Below, in pieces: positions 16,527 through 25,272 of a DNA stretch of 64,000 bases. Source of the DNA: Clostridiales bacterium (GTDB lineage: Bacteria; Bacillota; Clostridia; Oscillospirales; Oscillospiraceae). The stretch lies in assembly GCA_022772525.1 (NCBI GenBank), contig JALFAD010000080.1:1-64000 (forward strand), in the 5' to 3' direction. The notes beneath the pieces were generated by a model. That model made no database searches. It had not been told where the DNA came from and saw only the letters and a list, made by a program, of their open reading frames with translations. The position numbers were made by a program, and so were the translations under genes. Position 1 is the first letter of the stretch, and the number at the start of each line of letters is the position of its first letter.

Positions 16527-17000
16527 TTACTCCCGTTTGCGGGAGGCATAAATTGTGCAGTCCACCCGCTGCGTCCTGTCCTCCAAAACGGTGACGCGGT
16601 TCCACTTGAAGTAGTCCGCCCGGATATCCGAGAAAATTTGCATTTCGCCGGGAACGTCCAGATTGGTGCCAATGAGTCTGGCACCCTCTTTTACAAAACG
16701 AAAGCGGCACATGGCTTTTTCACAGGTATAGGTCGCGTCATAGCATTTTCCTTCGGCATGATACATCCGGATTGTCATAATGCATTCGGGATTCAGAGAG
16801 GGACAAAGGAGTAGATCCTCAATTCCGGTTCCGTTCAACACCCGGCGAAAGAGCCATTCTCCTTTTACCTCCCGGCGCATTCCGTCCTTGCTGTCGATAT
16901 AGCGGATATCCCAGTCACCCACCAGCGGGGCGAACCAATCATGTTCCGGCGGAATCTTCAGTGTGTACTTGCTGACGAGTGCAGTTGCAAAACGATCCAT
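16527..17000 (-). CDS. conserved hypothetical, lipocalin-like (DUF1579-type) protein
   Basis: A 157-residue soluble protein. The opening HDWFAPLVGDWDIRY and the following alternating beta strands (GEWLFRRVLNGTGIEDLL) resemble DUF1579/lipocalin-like ligand-binding barrels. It begins 30 nt after the LysR stop and is likely co-transcribed with it. Function unknown; a hydrophobic ligand pocket is a guess from the fold pattern. Confidence 0.6.
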   Translation of the reverse strand: MDRFATALVSKYTLKIPPEHDWFAPLVGDWDIRYIDSKDGMRREVKGEWLFRRVLNGTGIEDLLLCPSLNPECIMTIRMYHAEGKCYDATYTCEKAMCRFRFVKEGARLIGTNLDVPGEMQIFSDIRADYFKWNRVTVLEDRTQRVDCTIYASRKRE

Positions 17001-17029
17001 TGTGCATTCCTCCTGTTTGTTTGTATGGT

Positions 17030-17908
17030 TCAGCCCTTCTGACTGATCCAGTCCAGAAAACCGCTTTCCAGTTTGGATATTGCGCACTGAGGCTTGTATA
17101 CCAGCGCGTTCTGATAGCGCATGCCGCCCTCCGCACAGGGGCGCTGTACCAGCTTTGCCGCACACAGCAGCGGCTCCGGCAGCACCTCCTGCCAAAGATA
17201 CGCATTCGGCAGTCCTTGCAAAAGCTGAAGCTGGGTAAGTCGGTCTACGGTATAAAGGCCGTTTCTGTTGTCTGTTTCCGGGTAAAAGGTATCCCGATGC
17301 AAAAGTTCGGGATAGGTGTGCAGTTCCGCTTTTGAGATCTGTGGGTTTCCTGCCAGCGGATGCCTATGGGAGAGGACGATTTGGTATTCCTCCCGGTTCA
17401 GAAGCAGCAGGGAAAGCTTCCGAATCTGGGCCTGCTCGGAAAAATAATCTTGATACACGAAGCTGTAGCGAATCACAGCCACTTCCACCAGTCCGCTGCT
17501 CAGCATCTCCAAAGCCTGACGGGGGTGACACTCCCGGATCACGGCATCTATGCCCTGTTCCGACGTGCAGCCGCACAGATACTGCTTTGTGAGTTCCAGA
17601 AAGCGATAGGATCTAGGCAGGCACACGCGGAAACGGTTGGGCTGGGCGTTGTTCGGCCCCAGCCGTTCCACAAATTCCGCTTCCCGGAGAATGTTTCGGG
17701 CATGGGACAGGAACTGCTCCCCTTTCTGCGTGGGACGGACGCCCTTCCGGGTGCGTTCAAAGACCGGAAAGCCCAAAGCGGCCTCCGTATCCCGCAGGAT
17801 ACGGCTCAGGTTGGGCTGTCCCGTATACAGATTTGCGGCAGCCTGAGAAATGGAGCGGGTCCGCTCGATCTCCATCAGGTATAGAAGATGCTGCGTGTTC
17901 AGGTTCAT
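17030..17908 (-). CDS. LysR-family regulator behind a cobalamin riboswitch
   Basis: A 292-residue LysR protein: HTH (TRSISQAAANLYTGQPNLSRIL) and a C-terminal effector domain. The start at 17908 gives the standard MNLNTQHLLYLMEIE beginning. Its leader contains a minus-strand cobalamin riboswitch (18068-18258) and an intrinsic terminator (17981-18019), so it should be made when cobalamin is scarce. Its targets are unknown; the corrinoid locus and the DUF1579-like gene downstream are candidates. Riboswitch-controlled transcription factors are uncommon. Confidence 0.88.
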   Translation of the reverse strand: MNLNTQHLLYLMEIERTRSISQAAANLYTGQPNLSRILRDTEAALGFPVFERTRKGVRPTQKGEQFLSHARNILREAEFVERLGPNNAQPNRFRVCLPRSYRFLELTKQYLCGCTSEQGIDAVIRECHPRQALEMLSSGLVEVAVIRYSFVYQDYFSEQAQIRKLSLLLLNREEYQIVLSHRHPLAGNPQISKAELHTYPELLHRDTFYPETDNRNGLYTVDRLTQLQLLQGLPNAYLWQEVLPEPLLCAAKLVQRPCAEGGMRYQNALVYKPQCAISKLESGFLDWISQKG

Positions 17909-17978
17909 AGGCTCACGGCTCCATTTCACTGTCGATCCATTGGAAGGTATGTCATTCGGGAAGATGTAGCCTCCAATC

Positions 17979-18019
17979 AAAAATAAAAAACGCGGCAGCC
18001 TGAAAAAAGCTGCCGCGAA
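17979..18019 (-). terminator. riboswitch terminator, minus strand
   Basis: On the minus strand GCGGCAGCTTTTTTCAGGCTGCCGC-type stem (17991-18017) is followed by a run of T (TTTTTTATTTTT). It is about 50 nt after the riboswitch and before the LysR gene, so it is the expression platform. Confidence 0.85.
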
Positions 18020-18067
18020 CGTTTTTACGCAACACAAATAAACAGGTGTGTCCCCCTGTGTTTATCA

Positions 18068-18258
18068 TTCCTGTAGGTCTTCTGACTTGTGCCTCAAGCG
18101 TGATCCAGTCCTGCCTTCTCAGGTTTCCCCAATGACCGGCTTTCCGCCGACGAACCGGACACATCAGCACTTACAGCGCCGTTTCCGCGTGGGGCCTTTC
18201 ACCCCATTCCCTTTTTAAGCTCGAGAACCGACCTGCGCTGCCCCCGGGCCACAAGAAT
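18068..18258 (-). ncRNA. cobalamin riboswitch, minus strand
   Basis: Read on the minus strand it has all standard parts: P1 (TTCTTGTGG with CCTACAGGAA), GGGAATGGGGTGAAAGGCCCC, the GCTGTAAGTG stretch, the B12 box AAAGCCGGTCATTGGGG and the end CACAAGTCAGAAGACCTAC. It binds adenosyl- or related cobalamin and ends transcription through the terminator that follows. Confidence 0.95.
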
Positions 18259-18321
18259 CTATATTTGTCTTTCATTATATCCATGAATTAGGAAAAAGTC
18301 AAAGGGTAAGCATATTAGTAA

Positions 18322-18349
18322 TGTGATATATCATAAATGATATATCACA
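18322..18349. promoter_or_regulatory. perfect inverted repeat with GATATATC core
   Basis: TGTGATATATCAT, two bases, then ATGATATATCACA: a perfect 13-bp inverted repeat lying in the 560-nt gap between two divergent riboswitches. It looks like a dimeric regulator site. Its core GATATATC is also the core of the operators at 47926-48022. The rest of 18260-18645 is AT-rich and shows no gene. Confidence 0.5.
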
Positions 18350-18649
18350 GAAAAGTGGAGGGAAAGTTCCGTGGCTTGGTATCATAATAAGAATAGCATT
18401 ATAAATGTCAATTCTTCGTACTGTTATGCAATAAATTCATAGCCAGGAAAAGACAACCAGTTAAACTGCCAGAAGAAAGCAGAGTTGCAGCGGACGTGCA
18501 GAAAGCTACTATAGTATCTGGGACGATGGGCCATACTTCGCAAAGGCTTTTTTACAAAATTTGTAGAAAAAGAAACAAAATAATTACAATATATAGAATA
18601 AAAACGAAAACGGCAACGCAATATATTGTGTGATATAGGAAATATGTTA

Positions 18650-18678
18650 TTGACAAAATGGAAAATCGGTTATACTAT
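18650..18678 (+). promoter_or_regulatory. sigma-70-type promoter of corrinoid locus
   Basis: TTGACA at 18650-18655, 17 nt, TACTAT at 18673-18678 (or TATACT two bases earlier). It lies about 145 nt before the + strand riboswitch and would start the long corrinoid-locus transcript. Confidence 0.7.
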
Positions 18679-18818
18679 ACTGATAAGAAATGCGAGTAGA
18701 GGTTTTGTGTGCGTAAAGGCATCGCAGTCAGGTAAAAAGCCTAATAAGGGAATGGGGTACCGAGCCCCATGCCGTGTGCGTTTAGAAATCAGTCTGTGAC
18801 TAATTTGAATCAAATAAT

Positions 18819-19006
18819 TGTTTCCGTGGCCGGACATATCGCATGACGACTGTCTGGCTGAACAAGAGAACGGGGTGTAAGTCCCCACGCTGCCGGCACT
18901 GTAAGTGTCAAGACGGCCTGTCGTTGGTGAAAGCCAGTCATTGGAGAAATCTGAGAAGGCAGACAGGCCATCGTTTGAGACACAAGTCAGGAGACCTACG
19001 GGAACA
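18819..19006 (+). ncRNA. cobalamin riboswitch, plus strand
   Basis: P1 pairs TGTTTCCGTGG with CCTACGGGAACA. Inside are AGAGAACGGGGTGTAAGTCCCC, GGCACTGTAAGTG, the B12 box GAAAGCCAGTCATTGGAG and CACAAGTCAGGAGACCTAC. A terminator follows at 19067. It controls DUF2292 and probably the downstream binding proteins. The 120 nt before it hold a second GGGAATGGGGTACC..CCCC piece that looks like a partial duplicate of the aptamer core. Confidence 0.95.
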
Positions 19007-19066
19007 TGTGTAGTCGCTTTGCTTCGAGAACTGGGCAAAGTGGTTGGTTTACGACGCAGGAAAACG

Positions 19067-19104
19067 GCTGCGGCGGTCTGGAGTTGACCGCCGCAGCTTT
19101 TATT
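19067..19104 (+). terminator. riboswitch terminator, plus strand
   Basis: GCTGCGGCGGTC and GACCGCCGCAGC form a perfect 12-pair stem with a 7-nt loop, followed by TTTTATTT. It is the expression platform of the riboswitch ending at 19006. Confidence 0.88.
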
Positions 19105-19126
19105 TATCCTATGGAGGGATGCGTAT

Positions 19127-19288
19127 ATGCCGTCAGGCTCCAATCTCATTTTAACGAAGGCTGAAAAGCAGCTTATTGAACTGGTTCGTTCTCTGGATTA
19201 CGGAGAAGTGCGGATTGTGGTGAAGGATAATAAACCGATCCGTGTGGAGGAAATCAGAAGAAGTATCCAGTTGACAAACGATAAGTAA
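19127..19288 (+). CDS. DUF2292 (YezD-like) small protein
   Basis: A 53-residue protein with the DUF2292 pattern: LVRSLDYGEVRIVVKDNKPIRVEEI, an N-terminal helix followed by a two-strand basic beta hairpin. GGAGGG lies 8 nt before the ATG. It is the first gene after the riboswitch terminator. DUF2292 proteins are small, of unknown role, and often found in micronutrient and sulfur operons. It is cut off from the next gene by a strong terminator. Confidence 0.8.
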   Translation: MPSGSNLILTKAEKQLIELVRSLDYGEVRIVVKDNKPIRVEEIRRSIQLTNDK

Positions 19289-19328
19289 ATAAAGCATTTC
19301 AACAGGAACTGACGGAAGAACCGAAGTT

Positions 19329-19369
19329 CGGAAGATGGGGAGCAGTATACCCATCTTCCGGGCTTTTTT
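19329..19369 (+). terminator. terminator after DUF2292 gene
   Basis: CGGAAGATGGG and ACCCATCTTCCG pair, followed by GGCTTTTTTC. It makes DUF2292 a single-gene riboswitch unit unless read through. Confidence 0.85.
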
Positions 19370-19599
19370 CTTTTGTCTGGACGACCGGAAGTGCAAAGAA
19401 ATAGAAATCAATCCATCGGTATTACCTGATCTGCGTAACCCCCTTGTGCGAATCTGTAATATAGACGGCCGTTTTGATCGCCCAAGAAACGGCGTTACCT
19501 CCAGGATGCCGCCGCCTGAGCCACGGCGGTATTCGGGAGAACAAAAAACCTCCGCTGTACCTAGCGGTGCAGATAAAAACCGGCTTATTTTGTGGCAAA

Positions 19600-19850
19600 T
19601 GCGCGACCGAGTGGATTCCACGGGACACGCGTTCTTGTTCGGCTGAACAAGGGAATCCGGTGCAAAACCGGGACACATTGCTCAAAACGGTGGTGCAGTC
19701 AGCATAGGGGATACGGTCTAAATGCGTAAGTCAGATGACTTACAAACGATGCAAGCAAGTGCGGTCTAAGCGTAAACGCCCCGATGGCTCCGCGTGGAAC
19801 AGGCCGGAATAAACCCTGCTTTCCGCCATAGGCGATTTCATAAATATCAA
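19600..19850 (+). ncRNA. degenerate or variant cobalamin-riboswitch-like leader
   Basis: About 500 nt without a gene lie between the terminator and the next start. The segment GGGAATCCGGTGCAAAACCGGGA (19650-19672) matches the P3/L1 core of the cobalamin aptamer, after a GTTCGGCTGAACAAG hairpin as in the riboswitch at 18819. The usual B12 box and the AGGAGACCTGC end are missing; instead there is TGCGTAAGTCAGATGACTTAC. It may be a variant aptamer or a decayed one. Several small hairpins (e.g. CCGCTGTACCTAGCGG) precede it. Confidence 0.4.
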
Positions 19851-19867
19851 AGCAAAGGAGAATGTAT

Positions 19868-22800
19868 ATGCGAACAAATGGAAAACGCCTGCTGTCGTTG
19901 ATGCTTGCTGTGCTGATGATTATCAGCATTTTGCCTGTATCTGCTTTGGCAGCGGGAGAAACCGAGATCGGCAATCAGTCGGAACTGGCTGCAATGAAAA
20001 GCGGCGGCAGCTATATTCTGACCCAGGATATTACATTGGAAAACTGGACCGCCATGGATTTACCGAAAGGCACCACTTTCAATGGTAACGGTCACACCAT
20101 TACTTTGACAGGGGCACCGCTGTTCGCCAACATGGAGGGCACGGTCATCAATCTGATCCTAAAAGGCAGTGTTGCGCAAACGGCAAACAAAAATACCGGC
20201 GCTCTGAGCCAAACCTGTTACGGTACGATCCGCAATTGCATCAGTGATGTAGCTGTGACCTACAGTGGAACCAGCAAATATATCTATGTTGGCCAGATAA
20301 CCGGATCTTATGAGTCCGGCAACAGCATCAGCAACTGCCTGATGCTGGGAAGCATTACCCCTGGAGCGTGTACTGCTTATGGTGCGGCAGGTGCGTCTTT
20401 TGCATCCTTGTCCATCAGTAACTGCGTAGCTGTTGGCTATGACAAGATCGCATATCAGGATTTTGCGGGTAATGTCAACGGAACAAATTGCACGCTGGTT
20501 GCAGGGGATTCCTACAACCCTGCGGATTATCTGGATTTCTTTAACACCTACCGCGGGGATGATCTGGCGTGGGAGCTGGCCGATGGCGCTCTGGCGCTGA
20601 AGGCCGAGGCGGCTGCCTCTGAAACAGCAACGCAGGAGCAGATGGCCGCATTGAACGAGGCGATTGCCGAGGCTGAAGCTGTGGACAAGACAAAGCTCTA
20701 TACCGCGAGCAGTTTGACCAGCTACAACAGTGCGCTGTCTGCTGCTAGGAGCAAGGCAGCGGAAACCGAGCCCACGGCATCCTCTGTGACATTGGCAACC
20801 ACCGCTCTGAACAGTGCTGTTGCCGGACTGACAGAACGGAATACTGCTGCCGTGGCGTTGCCGGACAGCAGTGTAGTTACCGTAACCCAGGATAATTTTC
20901 AGACCCTGCTGAAAGCGCCGACGGCTGGTGTTTATTACCAGTTTTCAGAAGATATTACGCTGAGCTCGAGCTATTGGATGGGATCGTATAATACCATGAA
21001 TGCCGTATTGGACGGCAATGGTTACACCCTTACACTGAACGGCGTTTCTCCCTTGTGGGGTACCATCGGTGAAAACGGCATCGTTCAGAATCTGGGCATA
21101 AAAGGTTCTGTGGCAGATGGCTATGAGCCTATTGGCAATCTGGCAAAACAATGTTCCGGTCTGATCGTAAACTGCTGGAGTGAGGCGGATACAACCAATT
21201 CTTCCAGCACTGTTACCGGTGGATTTGCAGCAAAACTGCTTTCCGGCGGCGCTGTTGTCAACTGCTGGAATACGGGCAGCATTACAACTAGCGGCAGCAG
21301 CCAGATAGGCGCGATCGTCGGCTCTGCGGAAGGAAACACCCTGATTCAGAATTGCTATTGGCAGGATGAAACCCGGAACGCTGTGGGAGCTGGCAGCGGC
21401 ATTGTAACGAACAGTAGCGTAAAGACGCAGAGCGAATTTGCTTCTGATGAATTTGTGGACCTTCTGAACAGCAACCGGGGCACATACGGAAAACAGTGGA
21501 ATATGTCCAGCACCGGCTATCCCTGGTTTGGAGAAGCGCAGGAGTACATTCCTGAGACGCCCGAAGAGCCAGTGGAAATTACCTTCACCTCCAAAAAGGG
21601 TATTGTCACCACCTTTATGAGTGACGAGGGGCTGACCATTTCTCTGAGTGATTTGGAGGCGTCAGATACTTACTATGCCGGTAAGCTGTCCATGGAAGGT
21701 GCTACCAGCTGGAGTGATGACGGGAAGAACCTGATTTACAACGATAACGAGCTTTATCTGAGCAACAAGACGGGAACCTATACGATCACCGTCTCTTATG
21801 GCGATGGTGAAAGCAGAAGCTTCAATGTCAATGTGGTGGAGCCGGCGGATGCCGTTGCCCTGCGGCTGGTTGTCGACGGTCAGGCCATCACGGACGGTCT
21901 GCTTACGGTTCAGGGCAGTGAGCGAATTGTGTTCTCTGCCGAGGCACAGTATAGCGAGGGCGGCGAATGGGAGTCCGTTCCCACCACGCTGCTGAGCTTC
22001 ACGACAACAGCGGGAACCGATGAAGCGTATGTCAACGGCTCTGTGTTCTATGCCAAAAAGCCCGGTTTGGTGACTGTTACCGCTTCCGGTCTGGGCCAGA
22101 CCGTTAACGTGGCGATTACCTCGGAATATGTAGCCGTAACAGCCATTAAACCTGCGCCCAGCGGCACCTATACTGTCCACGAGCGCAACGCCAACAGCGA
22201 TAGCTTGGGCAATTTCGTTGATCTGATGCTGGGCCATGGTGTGGGAAATGTTAACATCACCCCGGGCAATGCCAGCTATCAGGGCTGGACGCTGACATCC
22301 AGTGATACCGAGGTTGCCGAGTATGTGGATGCGTTCCTGAAAGCGGTTCTGCCGAAGAAGGCAGGTACAACCACGTTGACTGCAACTTCCGAAGATCCTA
22401 ATGTAGCGGTTAGCGGCACCAGCCAGATCACCATCCAGTATAAGAATCCTGTGACGGCTGTTACCTTCACCGACGAAAACAATGCGCTGACCATTCAGGA
22501 GGGCGAGACGCTTGATCTGCCCCTGACCTTCACCGGCACCAGCGGTATGGAAGATTACCATGTGACTGAGCCCGGCATGACCTGGAGCTTTGAAAGCAGC
22601 GACGGCGGCGAGGTCACCATCTACCGGGAGAGCCAAGGTGTGCTTGTGCGCACGGAACAAGAGTACTGTGTTGCCAATGATGCGTACAAGATTACTGGCG
22701 ACGCAGCTGGTACCGTCACCGTCACCGGTACCCCTGTGGATACCACTGGCGGTGCACAGAGTGTGACCTTCACTGTGACTGTGGAAGAGGGCGAGGAAAC

Positions 22801-24535
22801 AGCTGTTGATGTGAATGCACTGATTTCCGAGGCAATGCCTGCGGCCCAGAGCTGGCTGCAAGCAAACGGCGCCCAAAGCTATTCCTTTGGCAAAGAGTGG
22901 GAGGTATTCACGCTGACCCGCTCCGGTGTAAGCATTGACCAGGCGAAGATTGACGCTTACCTGGCATCTATTGAGGAGACTTATTCCGCAGAGACGATCT
23001 CCGACACAGCGAAGGTCCGAACCACCATCGCCCGTGTAGCGATCACCCTGGGCGCGCTTGGAAAAGATGCTTCCAACTTTGAAGGAATCAACCTCATTGA
23101 AATGCTGTACAACGATTTGGAGTCGAATCTGGATTCCAATGCCTACATCTGGGCGCTGCTGGCCATTGATTCCGGCGCTTACGAGATCCCGGAAGGCGCA
23201 GCCTGGACAAGAGACGCCCTGATCAACAAGATTCTGACATTCGCAGCGAGCAGCGGCGGCTTTGGCTTGAGCAACAATACGGAAGTCAGCGTGGATATGA
23301 CCGGTATGGCGCTGCAGTCTCTGGCCCCCTATTACGGCAGCAACACTAATGTACAGACCGCTGTGAACAACAGTCTGACTTATCTACAGAACGGTATGAC
23401 CCGTAATGCTGAATTCGGCAGTGCGGAATCCACCGCACAGGTATTGGTAGCGCTGACCGCATTGAGCAGGAACCCGCTGGCAGAGGAAAACGGGTTTGTC
23501 AAGAGTGTTGCCCGTAATATCATTACCGGCATCTGCACATACCGCAACAGCTCCACCGGAGCGTTCCAGTACAGTGGCAAGGATAATAAAATGGCAACCA
23601 TTCAATCCCTGTATGCGCTGGAATCCTATGTCCGCTACAGAGATGGGGAAAATGCCCTGTATGACCTGACCGATGCGGTAGTCAAAGTTCCTGCCGTGGA
23701 ACCCGCGGACCCCGTTCAGATTTCTGTAACCATTTCCAATAAGGGCACCCTGGTCATGGCGCAGAACACCGTTACCGTTACCGACCGGAACGAGGACGGA
23801 AAGCTGGATGTGGATGAGGCGCTGTATGCAGCCCACGAGGCGGGCTTCACCGGCGGCGCCGGCGCAGGCTATGGCTCGGCAGTAGGCAACTATGGTCTGG
23901 GCGTTACCAAGCTGTGGGGCGTTGAAACCACTAATGCTGGTTATTGGCTGAATGATGCCTCCTGCTGGAGCCTGGAGGATGAAGTAAACGCCGGCGATTA
24001 TCTGGTCGCCTGGGTTTACCAATCGGCAAACGGGGCGGATTCTTATGCCAAGTGGGACAGCACCAGTGCGTCCGCCACAACCGGCACGGCTCTGACAGTA
24101 TCTTTGCAGAAGGCAGGATACGACGGCGATTGGAACACGGTATTCTCTGCCCTGACCGGCGCAACAATCAAGGCATACAATGCGGATTTGACGGAAGCAA
24201 ATGTCTGCACGGCTGTCGACAATAACGACGGCAGCTATGCCGTGACCTTCACCACCGCCGGAGATTACTATCTGGTTGCCACGGGCAATGAGGATACCAT
24301 TCTGGTTCCCACGGTTTGCAAGGTCAGCGTGGCCCAGGGGGCGGAAGCCGTTCCGGGGGATGTGGACGGTGACGGTGTGGTCATGCTCAGTGATGCCATC
24401 GCTGCGTATACCGCTATGGCCGGTATCACCTCCCCCACTGCAGAGCAGAAGGAAAAGATGGATGTGACCAAGGATGGTCTGCTTCTCATCAATGATGTTA
24501 TGGCGATTTACAGGATGGCCGCAGGTCTGTCCTGA
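19868..24535 (+). CDS. secreted multidomain corrinoid-binding candidate with dockerin-like end
   Basis: 1,555 residues. Signal peptide 1-30 (LLSLMLAVLMIISILPVSALAAG). Two GLUG/beta-helix-like regions (about 35-230 and 330-560) flank a FIVAR-like helical segment (about 245-325). Ig-like domains fill 565-975. An alpha/alpha-toroid of the terpene-cyclase/transcobalamin type covers about 979-1262 (GFGLSNNTEVSVDMTGMALQ, FGSAESTAQVLVALTAL). A DUF4430-like beta domain is at about 1280-1395 and a dockerin-like calcium-binding duplex at 1494-1555 (GDVDGDGVVMLSDAI; DVTKDGLLLINDVM). The start at 19868 sits 7 nt after AAAGGAGA. Toroid plus DUF4430 is the layout of intrinsic factor. Corrinoid binding is inferred from this and from the riboswitches; a glycan role for the beta-helix parts is possible. 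Confidence 0.8.
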   Translation: MRTNGKRLLSLMLAVLMIISILPVSALAAGETEIGNQSELAAMKSGGSYILTQDITLENWTAMDLPKGTTFNGNGHTITLTGAPLFANMEGTVINLILKGSVAQTANKNTGALSQTCYGTIRNCISDVAVTYSGTSKYIYVGQITGSYESGNSISNCLMLGSITPGACTAYGAAGASFASLSISNCVAVGYDKIAYQDFAGNVNGTNCTLVAGDSYNPADYLDFFNTYRGDDLAWELADGALALKAEAAASETATQEQMAALNEAIAEAEAVDKTKLYTASSLTSYNSALSAARSKAAETEPTASSVTLATTALNSAVAGLTERNTAAVALPDSSVVTVTQDNFQTLLKAPTAGVYYQFSEDITLSSSYWMGSYNTMNAVLDGNGYTLTLNGVSPLWGTIGENGIVQNLGIKGSVADGYEPIGNLAKQCSGLIVNCWSEADTTNSSSTVTGGFAAKLLSGGAVVNCWNTGSITTSGSSQIGAIVGSAEGNTLIQNCYWQDETRNAVGAGSGIVTNSSVKTQSEFASDEFVDLLNSNRGTYGKQWNMSSTGYPWFGEAQEYIPETPEEPVEITFTSKKGIVTTFMSDEGLTISLSDLEASDTYYAGKLSMEGATSWSDDGKNLIYNDNELYLSNKTGTYTITVSYGDGESRSFNVNVVEPADAVALRLVVDGQAITDGLLTVQGSERIVFSAEAQYSEGGEWESVPTTLLSFTTTAGTDEAYVNGSVFYAKKPGLVTVTASGLGQTVNVAITSEYVAVTAIKPAPSGTYTVHERNANSDSLGNFVDLMLGHGVGNVNITPGNASYQGWTLTSSDTEVAEYVDAFLKAVLPKKAGTTTLTATSEDPNVAVSGTSQITIQYKNPVTAVTFTDENNALTIQEGETLDLPLTFTGTSGMEDYHVTEPGMTWSFESSDGGEVTIYRESQGVLVRTEQEYCVANDAYKITGDAAGTVTVTGTPVDTTGGAQSVTFTVTVEEGEETAVDVNALISEAMPAAQSWLQANGAQSYSFGKEWEVFTLTRSGVSIDQAKIDAYLASIEETYSAETISDTAKVRTTIARVAITLGALGKDASNFEGINLIEMLYNDLESNLDSNAYIWALLAIDSGAYEIPEGAAWTRDALINKILTFAASSGGFGLSNNTEVSVDMTGMALQSLAPYYGSNTNVQTAVNNSLTYLQNGMTRNAEFGSAESTAQVLVALTALSRNPLAEENGFVKSVARNIITGICTYRNSSTGAFQYSGKDNKMATIQSLYALESYVRYRDGENALYDLTDAVVKVPAVEPADPVQISVTISNKGTLVMAQNTVTVTDRNEDGKLDVDEALYAAHEAGFTGGAGAGYGSAVGNYGLGVTKLWGVETTNAGYWLNDASCWSLEDEVNAGDYLVAWVYQSANGADSYAKWDSTSASATTGTALTVSLQKAGYDGDWNTVFSALTGATIKAYNADLTEANVCTAVDNNDGSYAVTFTTAGDYYLVATGNEDTILVPTVCKVSVAQGAEAVPGDVDGDGVVMLSDAIAAYTAMAGITSPTAEQKEKMDVTKDGLLLINDVMAIYRMAAGLS

Positions 24536-24601
24536 TCGGCACAGTTTGCTGTTCGCTTACCGGGCAGAGCGTCTGCCCGAAGAAAGGAATGGAAAGGCTT
24601 T

Positions 24602-25234
24602 ATGAGAAAAACCGCCAGAATATGTTCCCTTTTGATGGCGGCGGTGCTGATTGCGGCGCAAACACCTTTCGTCGCCGCCGGGGAAGAGGAGCAATCGTCC
24701 CACGAATGCACAGCGGTTCTGCTGACGGTTGTGGATGAGCAGTCCCACACAGTGAGCTGCCCGGAATGTGGTGCGGCTGTGACGGAAGCCCACAGCTTTG
24801 GCGGCTGGAATGCCCAGGACTCCCAATGCCATGTCAGCGTCTGCACCTGTGGAGCCAGTATGACGGAAGGACATGCCTGGAACGACGGTGTGTTGGATGA
24901 AGCGGCTGGCGTCAGAGTTTATACCTGCACAGCCTGCTCCGCCAGCTACACGGAAACGGCAGAGACGTCTGAGGAAGAAATGGAAGAACCGTCCGAGAAG
25001 GAAACGAAAGACCCCCTCGGGGACGAACCCACGCAAATTCCGAAGTCCGCTCTGCCCGGCGATGTGGATGGAGACGGGGAGATTACAGCCGATGATCTGA
25101 AGATGATCAGCTCCATTTCTCAGGGAACGCTTCCATCCGTTACGGAGCTTCAGATCAAAGCCGCAGATTACAATCAGGACGGCTGTGTGAATCTGGCAGA
25201 TGCGGTGCTCATCTATCTGGTTCTGATGGGATAA
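24602..25234 (+). CDS. secreted dockerin-like protein with zinc-knuckle-type repeats
   Basis: 210 residues. Signal peptide 1-23 (ICSLLMAAVLIAAQTPFVAAG). The mature N-terminal half has repeated Cys pairs and His (SCPECGAAVTEAHSFGGW; CTCGASMTEGHAW; YTCTACSASYTE), a pattern of small Cys-rich repeats seen in surface proteins of Clostridia. A Glu/Pro-rich linker follows, then a dockerin-like C-terminus: GDVDGDGEITADDL and ADYNQDGCVNLADAV, two calcium loops each followed by a helix. It lies between the large binding protein and the cohesin-like protein, in one direction, with a 66-nt gap. Binding partner unknown. Confidence 0.75.
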   Translation: MRKTARICSLLMAAVLIAAQTPFVAAGEEEQSSHECTAVLLTVVDEQSHTVSCPECGAAVTEAHSFGGWNAQDSQCHVSVCTCGASMTEGHAWNDGVLDEAAGVRVYTCTACSASYTETAETSEEEMEEPSEKETKDPLGDEPTQIPKSALPGDVDGDGEITADDLKMISSISQGTLPSVTELQIKAADYNQDGCVNLADAVLIYLVLMG

Positions 25235-25272
25235 CAGGATCGGGACACAGCTTAAGAAAGGAATGTAAAGTG

